Origin: Crocinitomicaceae bacterium
GTDB taxonomy: Bacteria; Bacteroidota; Bacteroidia; Flavobacteriales_D; Crocinitomicaceae
Direction: 5' to 3'
Assembly: GCA_020635955.1 (NCBI GenBank)
Contig: JACJYW010000004.1
Span: 310,001 to 374,000, forward strand
DNA length: 64,000 nt
In this document: positions 51,401 through 60,715 of the stretch, one piece after another
Layout of the letters: the number at the start of each line of letters is the position of its first letter
Position numbering within the stretch: the stretch's first letter is position 1
Position numbers and translations under genes: made by a program
Notes under the pieces: generated by a model
Told to the model about the DNA's origin: nothing
Seen by the model: the letters and a program-made list of their open reading frames with translations, nothing else
The model's database searches: none

Positions 51401-51915
51401 TCTTTTGGAGTTCAAATAATGGATTAAACGTAGGAGCTGAATTTACATTTATTGACACATCCAACAATGCCGTTTCGTGGTACTGGGATCTTGGAAATGG
51501 TTCCACTTCTACTGACTCAATTCCTGAAACTGTCTACTTCGCCAACGGAGATTATGATGTAACACTTTGGGCCACCAGCTCAATTGGTTGTGTTGATTCA
51601 ATTACTAGAACAATTACGATCAGCACAGTAACAAATGAAATAACTCAATTGATACCGAATGCTATATCTCCAAATGGTGATGGAAAAAATGATTGGTGGA
51701 AATTAGATTTTATTCCTTTGGCCTATCCGGATGCACAAGTTGTGATCGTGAACAGGTGGGGACAAACTATTTATGAATCTATTGGATATTCTAACCCTTG
51801 GGATGGAACATTTAACGGAGAATTAGTACCAGAAGGAAACTACTATTATATTATTAAACTAAGTGAGGATGAGATCTATCAGGGAGCATTGCTGGTATTG
51901 ATCTCAAATGATTAA
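48442..51915 (+). CDS. IgGFc-binding/PKD protein with T9SS type B sorting domain (first copy)
   Basis: 1157 aa. Signal peptide (cleavage near TSSNAQ, about residue 43). Residues about 45-430 resemble the IgGFc-binding domain (DTIFWFAAPEIS, IVATQNNTTVVITPK, MGDQITPTEYLGTDFI). Then about four repeats of 70-80 residues beginning VDAG..C (from about 472), three PKD domains (about 810-1060), and a type B (gliding-motility-associated) C-terminal domain with NAISPNGDGKND and WDGTFNGELVPEGNYYYII. It should be secreted by T9SS and held on the surface. Its stop is linked to the next PorP/SprF gene by 1 base. Confidence 0.9.
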   Translation: MNKNYLRPRMNAEYISRKIRLVTGFKIISLFLLLNSYTSSNAQQDTIFWFAAPEISSAVGDNPIHLRLTTYSQAATVTISQPANGGFTPIVVNIPANSVQSVDLSSFLADIESPSANAINSNGLKIVSTEIISAYYELSAPSNKEIFSLKGNKALGMNFYTPFQKQWNNASISPSTFSSIEIVATQNNTTVVITPKTNIVGHTVGSTFNITLDEGETYSARDVNLSATTSLAGSIVASDKPVAVTLFSGALMNGGCTSSMGDQITPTEYLGTDFIIHKGTSSDDRFYILATQNSTSITIENMSTTTSLINWSETYEYDMTDTYNYVHTSKPVYLWHASGYGCNLSGAQLPPVFCAGKYEQTFTRSSSDSLGVILYTRAGFEGDFELNGNPSLITAGGFTVVPGTSGEFVMGTFYFNTTDVPVGSYNIVTNSGDIFGLGILNGQSTAGSGYAYLSEFASYPFVDAGLDATICQNVPFDLNGIVGGGTVTGTWSGTGFGSFSLPFDSLNNTYNASVVDTIISPINLILTSTGPCPVQKDTLVLTVTPAPIVNAGADQIVCGNNATVTLNGNVTGGTTTGMWSSLGTGTFSPSNTDLNAAYIPSNADTAAGVVYLVLASTGSASCNANTDTMKVVITDAPFVDAGAPSLSVCSNNPNFSLNGTVYGGTTTGKWTTSGNGLFSPDNLTLNCSYQPSPTDVSGGSIWIYLTSTNNGLCYSAKDSVQVFFTSPPIVDAGGNMYACTNEPAIDLSGSVSGPTTTGTWSGGAGTFTPDNNTLTAGYVPTASEILSGSVNLILTSTNNGNCLAVNDQVTLTFVAPPTANFSYTDACENDTIFLNDFSLNGFGSIVSWHYDLADGDSAITPNASHIYSTNGTYDVILTIESSAGCVDKDTNTVTVFDNPISSFSYTSSCDNDLVVISFTDQSTVGNGTINYWYYDFGGMGSQAVQNPSHLFTGYGNFTITQIVKTTDGCSDTSIQILPIPPSPEAGFFWSSNNGLNVGAEFTFIDTSNNAVSWYWDLGNGSTSTDSIPETVYFANGDYDVTLWATSSIGCVDSITRTITISTVTNEITQLIPNAISPNGDGKNDWWKLDFIPLAYPDAQVVIVNRWGQTIYESIGYSNPWDGTFNGELVPEGNYYYIIKLSEDEIYQGALLVLISND

Positions 51916-52979
51916 TGAAAAAAATAATATTCATATCGTTATTGTTCCTTAGTGCATTCAATTTGAATGCCCAACAGCAGTTCCTGTTCAACAATTTCTT
52001 AATGAACGATTACTATTACAATCCGGCTGTCGCAGGAAGTAAAGATGTTCATTATGCCAATCTTGGATTCAGAAGTCAATGGGCCGGATTCAATGAAGCA
52101 CCTGTTTCAATGTATGCAAACTTCTATGGTTCATATAAAAATCAAATGAAACATGGATATGGAGCTTCCATTGTAAACGATAGAAGTGGGCTTGTTTCAA
52201 ACACAGGTTTCCTTTTAAACTATGCATATCATGTTAGATTAGGTGATAACCTGAAATTAGGATTAGGGGTTAAGCCTGGCTTTGTTCAGTATAGAATCAA
52301 GCTTTATGATGCTCAGGTAGCTGATGCAGGTGATGATGTACTGACCGGAACTACACTTTCTGCAGGTGCTTTCGATCTCTCAAGTGGAATTCACTTATAT
52401 ACTAAGCGTTTCTTCTTTATGGCTAGTATGCGACACATGCTGGGACAAAAGATCACATTTACTGATTTTAATGATGGTTTATCTAAGCATTATACGGGTA
52501 TTGTAGGATACAACTGGTTGGTGAAGAAAAAGAGTCAAACCAAAGAAACTTCAGATGGTGAAAAAACTGAAACATCTGGTGAAACTCCAGGACAAGGAGA
52601 AGATGGAAAACCTGCCGTGAAGAAAAAGAAAGATCTGGAGATCATGCCGGCTGTGATGGTAAAATATGTAAGACCTATTGAACCACAAATAAGTGGGATG
52701 ATCAAATTCACATATGACCATAAAATGTGGCTTGGATTGACTGTTAGGTCACAAGATGCGGTGGGTGTGAACTTAGGATTTACAATTAAGAAGAGATTAC
52801 AAATTGGATATGGTTTTGACTATTCATTAGGACAAGTTAAATCATACAATTATGGTTCTCATGAAATAATGCTAACGTTCCAAACAACATCTAAGAAACC
52901 AAGCCTGGATGAACAAGATGAGGAATTGAACAACAGTATTTTTGAGGATAATAAATCCGATAAAAAAGACAAAAAATAG
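51915..52979 (+). CDS. PorP/SprF family T9SS outer-membrane protein (first copy)
   Basis: 354 aa. Signal peptide ending near LNAQQ. Start of mature part QQFLFNNFLMNDYYYNPAVAGSKD (in part: NDYYYNPAVAGS) is the PorP/SprF motif, followed by GFRSQWAGFNEAPVSMY and repeated aromatic barrel strands. An insert at about residues 205-235 is rich in Lys/Glu/Gly (KKKSQTKETSDGE) and probably extracellular or periplasmic. PorP/SprF proteins partner with type B T9SS cargo next door. It overlaps the upstream stop by 1 base. Confidence 0.93.
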   Translation: MKKIIFISLLFLSAFNLNAQQQFLFNNFLMNDYYYNPAVAGSKDVHYANLGFRSQWAGFNEAPVSMYANFYGSYKNQMKHGYGASIVNDRSGLVSNTGFLLNYAYHVRLGDNLKLGLGVKPGFVQYRIKLYDAQVADAGDDVLTGTTLSAGAFDLSSGIHLYTKRFFFMASMRHMLGQKITFTDFNDGLSKHYTGIVGYNWLVKKKSQTKETSDGEKTETSGETPGQGEDGKPAVKKKKDLEIMPAVMVKYVRPIEPQISGMIKFTYDHKMWLGLTVRSQDAVGVNLGFTIKKRLQIGYGFDYSLGQVKSYNYGSHEIMLTFQTTSKKPSLDEQDEELNNSIFEDNKSDKKDKK

Positions 52980-52995
52980 GAATAACAACGAGCGA

Positions 52996-55900
52996 ATGAA
53001 ATGGCTTAAATACATAATTATTACTGTTGGCCTTTGGTCTACAGTTGGCTCTCAAGAAGCTAAAGCTCAGATCGACACCACGTTTTGGTTTGCTGCTCCT
53101 TGGGTTACGCCTGATCACTGGTGGAGAGATCCGATCGCTTTCCATTTTTCTACCTTCAATAATGCAACGACAATTCACTTATTTCAACCTGCGGGTACAT
53201 ATGATACAACTTTCACGGTTGGTGCCAATACCCTTTTTACAAAATATGTGACGCATCTAATGGTGTCTGGTGATCTAGAAAGTAAACCGGCTGATGTAGT
53301 ACTTAATACAGGTTTTAAGATAGAATCGGACTTTCCGATTACAGTTGTATATGATGAAATTACACGGGCGACTCAATTTTATAATCCCGAAACATATTCA
53401 CTCAAAGGCCAAAATGGAATGGGGTTTGAGTTTGTATGCCCTTTTCAAACAAGATGGCGAAATCAAAATTTAGGTGGTGACCTCAATGGTGATGGATTTG
53501 TAACTCAACCAAAGCAGCAGATTCAGATTGTCGCAACAGAAGATAATACAACTGTATATATCACTCCAAAATGTAATGTGGTTGGACATCCTGCAAACAT
53601 CACTTATTCGGTCAATCTGCCAGTCAAAGGTAATAGCTATACTGTTGAAAATGTTACTCAAATAACAAATGTATATGGAAGTAATCTTGCAGGTACAGTT
53701 GTGGTTTCCAATAAAGCAGTTGCAGTTACTGTAACTGATGACTCGGTAAATCCACAAGGAGGAGGGGGATGTTACGACCTTATGGGTGATCAAATCGTTC
53801 CTACTGATGTTATAGGGAAAGACTACATTATCAATAAAGGATTCTTAAATACCGGATCCGAAGAATCTTTCTTTGTATTGGCAACTGAGAATTTCACAAC
53901 AGTTGACATAAATGATGGTGTTTCAACTGTTTCTGTGATTTTGAATCAGGGAGATACTTATCAGCATGTGATCAATACAGCCGGGCAACAATTAAGTTAT
54001 GTTAGTGCGGATAAGAATGTTTACTTGTTACACATGTCTGGTTATGGTTGTGAATTAGGAGAAGCTATTTTGCCTCCGCTTAACTGTGCTGGTTCAGATC
54101 AGGTATCCTTTTCAAGAAACAATAATCAAAGCTTTTTATTAGATATTGTTTGTCCTTCAGGTTCAGAAGGAAATTTTCTATTGAATGGTAGTGCAGCATT
54201 GGTACCAGCCGGAGCATTTACTGTAGTTCCTGGAACTGGAGGAGCATGGATGGGTGCACAAATTGCCTATAACACCACTGATGTTCCAGTTAACTCAGCC
54301 AATTTAATTACTAATTCAACTGATTATTTCTCAGTTGGTGTCATTAATGGAGGAGCATCAACCGGATGTTTGTATCACTATTTATCTTCGTTCATTAGAA
54401 GAGTTTATGTAGATGCTGGAAGTGACGTTACATTATGTTCTGCAAACCCTACCGTTGATCTAATAGGTAGTGTTAGCGGAGGAACCACAACAGGTATCTG
54501 GAGCGTTTTGAATGGTTCTGGAACCTTGAATAACCCTACGAACTTAACCACAACTTACGATCCGGTTCAAAGTGATATCGATCAGGGAAGTGTAACATTC
54601 GTATTGCAATCTACCGGTAACTGTGAACCTAAGTTTGACACGTTGGTAGTTACCTATGTACAGTCTCCTACTATATCTGCAGGTTTAGATGATACTTATT
54701 GTAAAAATAATGTAGGAGCTATTCCTATTTCTGGAACCCTATTGTATGCACTTGCATCAACCTGGTCTGGAGGTGTAGGTGGATCATTCGGAAGTGTGGC
54801 TGATCTAAATACTACCTATACTCCTTCTCCAACTGATCTAGCAAACGATTCCGTAGCATTATTTATTGAATCTAGTGGAAGCTTCTTTTCTTGTCCTGAC
54901 GATAAAGATACACTGGTAATATACTTCACTGATGCCCCTACTGTGTTTGCAGGAGCAGACATTGTTACGTGTTCATCTGATCCTGATGTAGCTCTTAATG
55001 GATTAGTAGGTGGACCTACTACAACCGGTGTATGGACCACATCAGGTTCAGGAGCTTTTAGCCCTTCTGAATTCAATTTGAGCAATGATTATCTTATTAG
55101 TTCCGCAGATACTGCGTCTGGGTCCGTTACGTTTGTTTTAACTTCAACCAATAATGGAAATTGTTTAGCAGTAGCAGATAGCTTAACTCTAACTATCCTA
55201 GACAAACCAGTAGTAACCATTCTAACGGAAGATTCATTATGTGCCAATGTACCAACACTGAATCTTGATGGAGCTGTAACGACAGGTTATCCAACACTTT
55301 GGACCATTCCAACTGGTGGTGGAACTATTTCAAGCCCAACATCTTTAAATACTACTTACAATATAGTTCCAGCGGATACTATAGGAGGAACAATGTGGAT
55401 ATATCTAGAAACTACCGGAGGAATCTGTCCTACAGAAACGGATTCACTTGAAATACAATTTGTTGCTCCTCCAGTTGTGGATGCGGGAGTTGATCAATCT
55501 TTCTGTGCCAATGAACCTGCAGCTTTGGTTGGTGTAATCACGGGTACCGCTTCAAGTGCGACATGGTCATCATTAGGTACAGGTACATTTAGTCCAAGTC
55601 CTAACCTGCTAAATACATTCTATTATCCTTCAAGTAATGACATTACCAATGGATCGGTTAATCTAATTTTAACCTCTTCAGCGGATTTTGGATGTCTGGC
55701 CGACAAGGATACCATCACAATTACTTACTTAGAAGTACCAGTTGCAAATTATAGTGCAACTCCGGTATGTCTGGGAGAAAACACGAATTTTACTGATCTT
55801 TCAACAGTTGGATCTGGTACGATAACTGGATGGTCTTGGGATTTTGGAGATTCCCAAACTTCTATCGCTCAAAACCCAATTCACAATTATAGTGCTTCAG

Positions 55901-56748
55901 GGACATTCTTTGCCTCCATGATCGTTACTTCATCAAATGGTTGTATGGATACGATCACACGAAGTATTTATATCAATCCTTCTCCAATTGCCATCTTCAC
56001 TAACAATTACGCCTGTGAAAACGAAGCAGTTGACTTCATTGATAATTCATTTATTGCTTCAGGATCAATAGTTTCCTGGAGTTGGAACTTCAATAATGGT
56101 CAGGGAAATAGTATACTTCAAAACCCGTCGTTCATCTTTGGTAATGAAGGATCTTATCCCGTTCTATTAACCATTACATCTGATTCTGGTTGTGTTGATA
56201 CTTTAACACATTATGTTTCAGTTCTGGGTGGACCAGATGCTGCATTTACGAGCGCTCCTAATCCAGCAGTGGCTGAGGAAACAGTTACTTTCACTGATCA
56301 ATCTACAAATGGGCCTATCGTATCATGGTTTTGGAATTATGATGATGGTAATTATGGTTATAACAATCCCGCAACCCATGAGTATACCGGTGGTGGATAT
56401 TACACTGTTATACTAGAAGTTACAGATACAGCCGGTTGTACAGATACGACTTCAAGAGTGATCCAGATCTTCTTAGAGCCAGCTTTACCAACTGCATTTA
56501 CCCCAAATGGAGATGGTGAAAATGATTTCTATTTGGTAAGAGGTGGGCCTTTTGAATCAATTGACTTCAAGATATTTAACAACTGGGGGCAACTTGTATA
56601 CTCCACTGACGATATCAACCATACAGGTTGGGATGGAACTTTTAACGGAACAGATGCTCCTCTTGGAGTTTATACCTGGACCTATACGGTTATTATGTCC
56701 GGTGGACGACAATTTATTGAAGAAGGTGATGTCACCCTTATGAGATGA
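52996..56748 (+). CDS. IgGFc-binding/PKD protein with T9SS type B sorting domain (second copy)
   Basis: 1250 aa from the ATG at 52996 (MKWLKYIII), which starts a clean signal peptide; an upstream ATG at 52942 would prepend a basic non-signal peptide overlapping the previous gene. Domain order mirrors the first copy: IgGFc-binding-like N-terminus (TTFWFAAPWVTPDHW, KGQNGMGFEFVCPFQ, IVPTDVIGKDYI), five VDAG..C-type repeats from about residue 455, three PKD domains (WSWDFGDSQTS, WSWNFNNGQGN, WFWNYDDGNYG), and a C-terminus with TAFTPNGDGENDFY and HTGWDGTFNGTDAPLG. Secreted through T9SS. Linked by ATGA overlap to the second PorP/SprF gene. Confidence 0.9.
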   Translation: MKWLKYIIITVGLWSTVGSQEAKAQIDTTFWFAAPWVTPDHWWRDPIAFHFSTFNNATTIHLFQPAGTYDTTFTVGANTLFTKYVTHLMVSGDLESKPADVVLNTGFKIESDFPITVVYDEITRATQFYNPETYSLKGQNGMGFEFVCPFQTRWRNQNLGGDLNGDGFVTQPKQQIQIVATEDNTTVYITPKCNVVGHPANITYSVNLPVKGNSYTVENVTQITNVYGSNLAGTVVVSNKAVAVTVTDDSVNPQGGGGCYDLMGDQIVPTDVIGKDYIINKGFLNTGSEESFFVLATENFTTVDINDGVSTVSVILNQGDTYQHVINTAGQQLSYVSADKNVYLLHMSGYGCELGEAILPPLNCAGSDQVSFSRNNNQSFLLDIVCPSGSEGNFLLNGSAALVPAGAFTVVPGTGGAWMGAQIAYNTTDVPVNSANLITNSTDYFSVGVINGGASTGCLYHYLSSFIRRVYVDAGSDVTLCSANPTVDLIGSVSGGTTTGIWSVLNGSGTLNNPTNLTTTYDPVQSDIDQGSVTFVLQSTGNCEPKFDTLVVTYVQSPTISAGLDDTYCKNNVGAIPISGTLLYALASTWSGGVGGSFGSVADLNTTYTPSPTDLANDSVALFIESSGSFFSCPDDKDTLVIYFTDAPTVFAGADIVTCSSDPDVALNGLVGGPTTTGVWTTSGSGAFSPSEFNLSNDYLISSADTASGSVTFVLTSTNNGNCLAVADSLTLTILDKPVVTILTEDSLCANVPTLNLDGAVTTGYPTLWTIPTGGGTISSPTSLNTTYNIVPADTIGGTMWIYLETTGGICPTETDSLEIQFVAPPVVDAGVDQSFCANEPAALVGVITGTASSATWSSLGTGTFSPSPNLLNTFYYPSSNDITNGSVNLILTSSADFGCLADKDTITITYLEVPVANYSATPVCLGENTNFTDLSTVGSGTITGWSWDFGDSQTSIAQNPIHNYSASGTFFASMIVTSSNGCMDTITRSIYINPSPIAIFTNNYACENEAVDFIDNSFIASGSIVSWSWNFNNGQGNSILQNPSFIFGNEGSYPVLLTITSDSGCVDTLTHYVSVLGGPDAAFTSAPNPAVAEETVTFTDQSTNGPIVSWFWNYDDGNYGYNNPATHEYTGGGYYTVILEVTDTAGCTDTTSRVIQIFLEPALPTAFTPNGDGENDFYLVRGGPFESIDFKIFNNWGQLVYSTDDINHTGWDGTFNGTDAPLGVYTWTYTVIMSGGRQFIEEGDVTLMR

Positions 56749-57743
56749 TGCAGTTAATAAGAAAATTCATATTAATACTTTGTTTATCCTCTTCATTAAT
56801 AGGACGCTCACAGGATTGGCATCTATCTATGTATGATGCAGCTCCGGTATATCTGAATCCAGCAATGACAGGAGTGGTAGAAGGTGAATGGAGAGTTCAT
56901 GCTCATTACAGAAATCAATGGAATTCTGTAAACTTCAAGGCCTATAATACCGCTTTAATAAGTTTTGATATGCCTTTCAAACGCTGGGGATTTGGAGGAC
57001 AGATCATTAATTATAGAGCAGGTATTGGAAATTATAATCACTTGCAAGGATTAGCCTCTGCAGCCTACACTATTCCTTTGAATAGAAAACAAACACATTT
57101 GCTATCATTTGGTGTTCAGGGAGGTGTGTCACAAAAATCAGTGGAGTATCAGTTGCACACTTTTAATTATCAATACAATGCAGCTGCAGGTGGTATCTTT
57201 GATAATGGTTTACCAAATGGTGAATCATTCACAAGTCAATCATTCATTATCCCAGAATTAAATGCCGGAATCCTTTATTACTACGCTAAACAACAAAGCA
57301 AACTAAATCCATTTTTTGGAGTGTCTGCTTTTAACTTGTTGACTCCTACTGAATCCTGGTATGATGCCCAAAACAAACTTCCAATGCGTTTTTATGCGCA
57401 TGCCGGAATGCGAATCAATATTTTGGAAACCTTCTATCTGATCCCAAAAGTCTTATACATGTATCAGGAACCATTCACAGAAATGACCTTTGCCTGTGAT
57501 GCAGGACTTTTCCTAAAGGGAAGTGAGGTTTATCTATTGGCTGGTTTAACCTATAGAAGTTTAGATGCCTTTATTGTTTCATTGGGAGCAAAGAAATCTA
57601 ATTATATAGCGAAGGTAAGTTATGACACTAACCTTTCTAAATTGTCTGATGCATCTTCATATAGGGGAGGATTTGAATTATCCTTTACTTATATGCATCA
57701 GAAAAAGGATAAGAAAACTGTTAAAATCTGCCCTAGACTATAA
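56745..57743 (+). CDS. PorP/SprF family T9SS outer-membrane protein (second copy)
   Basis: 332 aa. Start MMQLIRKFILILCLSSSLIGRSQ is a signal peptide (in part: KFILILCLSSSL). Mature start DWHLSMYDAAPVYLNPAMTGVVEGEWR carries the N-P-A-x-T-G motif of PorP/SprF, followed by RVHAHYRNQWNSVNFKAYNT and barrel strands. It lacks the charged insert of the first copy and ends in a basic tail. It overlaps the second adhesin gene by 4 bases and shares one base with the next gene. Probably the outer-membrane partner of the upstream cargo. Confidence 0.92.
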   Translation: MMQLIRKFILILCLSSSLIGRSQDWHLSMYDAAPVYLNPAMTGVVEGEWRVHAHYRNQWNSVNFKAYNTALISFDMPFKRWGFGGQIINYRAGIGNYNHLQGLASAAYTIPLNRKQTHLLSFGVQGGVSQKSVEYQLHTFNYQYNAAAGGIFDNGLPNGESFTSQSFIIPELNAGILYYYAKQQSKLNPFFGVSAFNLLTPTESWYDAQNKLPMRFYAHAGMRINILETFYLIPKVLYMYQEPFTEMTFACDAGLFLKGSEVYLLAGLTYRSLDAFIVSLGAKKSNYIAKVSYDTNLSKLSDASSYRGGFELSFTYMHQKKDKKTVKICPRL

Positions 57744-59842
57744 TGGAAGTATTTAAAAGACTTTTGATTGTACTTGTGATGTTTTGTGCATCATCTACAG
57801 CTTTCACTCAATCTAAAAAAGTGTGGTTGTTTCAGGCAGATTACTATTTTGAAAAAAATAATTTCCCAACTGCTCTGAGGTTATACAAGATGGTATTGGA
57901 TGACTCACTAGGTTTATCATCTCGAGTGATACCTTATGAAGCTGTAATTTCTAATCAAAAATTAAAAGAGCCTAAATCATCTGACGATTCTACCAGAACA
58001 GTAAGTACTGAAGATTATTCTTATCACCAAATTGCAATGTGTTATAGAAAGTCTCAGGATTATGAAAGAGCGTATGATGCATTTGTCGTTTCAGCTGATA
58101 GAGGAGCATATCCTGAAGATTATTACTATGTAGCCAATTCATTAATGAACTTAGGCAAATATGAAGAGGCTATAAAGGCATATGAGAAGTACATTGGAAT
58201 GGAAACAGCTTCAGATGAGCTGATGAAACGTTCACTGGAAGATATGTCAGGTATCAATAATGCCATAAAAGCTACAGACAAAAAAGATGTGTATGTAACT
58301 GTTAGTGATACAGCCGTTTTCAATAAAGGAACAAGTTCATTTGCAGTATCTTATTGGGGTAAAGAATATGATAAAGTGGTTTTCTCCAGTGCTAGAGAAG
58401 GCAATGTGATTTTGGATCCGGAAACACAAGATGCTACTTATTTATTAGATCTTTATTGGTCTGAAAAAAATGGCGATAGCTGGGATACTCCGCATAACTT
58501 TGGTAGACCACTTAATTCATCCAGACATGATGCTTCAGGATGCTTTGATCAGGGACATGCAATCTTCTTCACACGTTGGGGAGATGATAATCAAAGAGAG
58601 CGCTACATCTATGTTGCCAGAGAGATAGGAATGCGATTTTTTGAATCCCAAAAGCTTGATTCTGTCGTTAACTATCCTGGATTTGAATCGATAAATCCTT
58701 TTGTCACTGATGATGGTAAATGGCTTTACTATTCGTCAAACAGACCAGGTGGTGAAGGTGGTTTTGATATCTGGAGAATTAAATTGGGTGAAAACGGACA
58801 AGTTGAAGGATTTCCTGAAAATCTTGGAAAACCCGTAAATTCTGAGTTTGATGAGAGAGCACCTTTCTATCATACCGGATCTAAAACCTTGTTCTTTAGT
58901 TCAGACGGACATAAATCCTTTGGAGGATTGGATATCTTCAAAAGCCATTATCATGTTGATGCAGAATCATTCGGGGTTGTTAAAAACATGGGGAAACCTA
59001 TTAATAGCTCCAGTGATGACAGTTATTTTGTTGCTGATCCTGATTTAACAACTGGCTTTATCTCATCAACCAGAGGAGAATGCTCTACATGTGATTCAAG
59101 TTTTTCAAGTTTGTGTTCCTATTGCTATAAGATCTTTGATGTGAAATTACCACCACTTGAGTTTAAGATCAGTGGTTATGTCTATGATATGGCAACGGAT
59201 GAGATCTTGCCTAATTCAACCATAGAGTTCAAAGATATCTCTTATCAATGGGAGCATTTTGAAGTTAAAACAGATGAGAACGGATATTATGAGCATGAAT
59301 TGATTCCTAATTTGGAGTTATTCCTTAGAGCTGGTCACAAAGGCTATTTTGCAGATAAAGCTATCGTATTTACTAAAGGAGAAACTGATTCAAGAAATTA
59401 TGTGCAGGATTTCTTCCTGGAGAAAATACCTGAGGGAGAGATTACCATTGAAGGAATTGAATACGATTTTGATAAAGCAACACTTAGACCTGAATCAAAA
59501 GAGATTTTAGATAGACTAATTGAATTTCTTGAGTTGAATAACAACTTAAAAATAGAGATTCGTTCACATACTGACGAACGTGGAAGCGACACTTATAATC
59601 AGAAGCTTTCGCAAGCTAGAGCCCAATCAGTTGTTGATTATCTAGTTGAACATGGTATTCCATTAGAAAGACTAGTTCCAAAAGGGTATGGCGAATCTAT
59701 GCCCGCAGAGGTACCTGATCACGAAGGAAATGTCGTTACTTTAACGCCTGCATATATTCATTCCTTACAAGATGAAGAACTTCAGGAGGAGTATCATCAA
59801 CGTAACAGGAGAACAGCCTTCTTTGTTCTTGAAGAGCATTAG
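57743..59842 (+). CDS. OmpA-family protein with TPR, PD40 and CarboxypepD_reg-like domains
   Basis: 699 aa. Signal peptide near residues 1-22 (TAFTQ). Helical TPR-like units at about 25-165 (YHQIAMCYRKSQDYERAYDAF, NSLMNLGKYEEAIKAYEKYI). PD40/WD40-like beta-propeller blades at about 195-460 (YYSSNRPGGEGGFDIWRIKLGENGQ in part, SSDGHKSFGGLDIF). A CarboxypepD_reg-like beta-sandwich at about 475-565 and an OmpA domain (YDFDKATLRPESKEIL, HTDERGSDTYNQKLSQARAQ) at about 575-699 that should bind peptidoglycan. Ends the surface operon, anchoring it to the cell wall. Confidence 0.92.
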   Translation: MEVFKRLLIVLVMFCASSTAFTQSKKVWLFQADYYFEKNNFPTALRLYKMVLDDSLGLSSRVIPYEAVISNQKLKEPKSSDDSTRTVSTEDYSYHQIAMCYRKSQDYERAYDAFVVSADRGAYPEDYYYVANSLMNLGKYEEAIKAYEKYIGMETASDELMKRSLEDMSGINNAIKATDKKDVYVTVSDTAVFNKGTSSFAVSYWGKEYDKVVFSSAREGNVILDPETQDATYLLDLYWSEKNGDSWDTPHNFGRPLNSSRHDASGCFDQGHAIFFTRWGDDNQRERYIYVAREIGMRFFESQKLDSVVNYPGFESINPFVTDDGKWLYYSSNRPGGEGGFDIWRIKLGENGQVEGFPENLGKPVNSEFDERAPFYHTGSKTLFFSSDGHKSFGGLDIFKSHYHVDAESFGVVKNMGKPINSSSDDSYFVADPDLTTGFISSTRGECSTCDSSFSSLCSYCYKIFDVKLPPLEFKISGYVYDMATDEILPNSTIEFKDISYQWEHFEVKTDENGYYEHELIPNLELFLRAGHKGYFADKAIVFTKGETDSRNYVQDFFLEKIPEGEITIEGIEYDFDKATLRPESKEILDRLIEFLELNNNLKIEIRSHTDERGSDTYNQKLSQARAQSVVDYLVEHGIPLERLVPKGYGESMPAEVPDHEGNVVTLTPAYIHSLQDEELQEEYHQRNRRTAFFVLEEH

Positions 59843-59970
59843 GAATCTCCCTAGCTACTCTTTGGAGCGGAATAATGGGTTTTATTTGCTTGTTGTGTGT
59901 TATTACAATTTGACTCAATCATAGATGTAACTTATTACACCTGAAAATTGTTTTAGCCTAAAAGACCCAA

Positions 59971-60690
59971 ATGAAAAAGGCAGTTTCCATCTTTTCCATT
60001 CTTATAATCTTGGCTTCTTGTTCGAAAGACAAAGACCCAGTTTACGAAGAGACTGTCCTATTCTCAGAAGAATTCACAACAGTAGGAAATTGGATCCCAA
60101 CTCCTGAACAAGCGAATTATACTCCCGGAACAAATTGCTATCGAATTGAAGACGGAATGCTGAAGTTGACCTTCGATCATTCACTGAATGACTGCGGTTG
60201 TGGATGGGTTGGTGCGAAAATGAACACCACTGTTTCAAATCATCCGAATAAGAAAAATATTGGAGTAAGAATTAAATTAAATCAGGGCTTATTTCAAGAA
60301 GTTCTTTTGGGAATTCCATCTCAAAGTGGAAGCGCTTACTCAAATGAAATCGACTCGAAATTCCAACTTGAATTGGGAGGATTTAATTTAACAATCCCAA
60401 GTAGTGATTACGGAAAAGTGCCTCAAGGAAATACCGTAAACCCTTGGCTGAACCGCTATCCGGGAAAAAGTTTTGAAGTGATTCATGAAAATAATGGGAA
60501 CGTCACTTTCACTATTGATGGAGAAGAATTTTCAAAAAAGTACATCAATTGCTATTTCTTTGACTCCGAAAGCAGCAATCTAGAAATGGAATTTCGACTG
60601 GGGCACCAACCAGAATTTGCACCTAGAACGGATCAACTTTGGGTTGAAAAAATAGAAATTTACACGTGGGACGGACCAAGACCTGAATAA
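59971..60690 (+). CDS. hypothetical lipoprotein, 239 aa, jelly-roll-like
   Basis: Lipobox A-S-C (Cys17) after MKKAVSIFSILIILASC. Mature strands such as VLFSEEFTTVGNWIPT, the acidic turn, IGVRIKLNQGLFQEVLLGIP and DQLWVEKIEIYTWDG resemble concanavalin-like (LamG/GH16) folds, but catalytic residues cannot be identified. An internal Cys cluster (CGCG, about residue 75) is noteworthy. No promoter was seen upstream. It is followed by the 167-bp attC-like element. Confidence 0.75.
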   Translation: MKKAVSIFSILIILASCSKDKDPVYEETVLFSEEFTTVGNWIPTPEQANYTPGTNCYRIEDGMLKLTFDHSLNDCGCGWVGAKMNTTVSNHPNKKNIGVRIKLNQGLFQEVLLGIPSQSGSAYSNEIDSKFQLELGGFNLTIPSSDYGKVPQGNTVNPWLNRYPGKSFEVIHENNGNVTFTIDGEEFSKKYINCYFFDSESSNLEMEFRLGHQPEFAPRTDQLWVEKIEIYTWDGPRPE

Positions 60691-60715
60691 TTAGTCTTTG
60701 TTAGTAGAGAACTAC

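Noticed and set aside
52942..52995. Earlier ATG of the second adhesin
   Set aside because: The extra residues are basic and would block the signal peptide; they overlap the previous gene.
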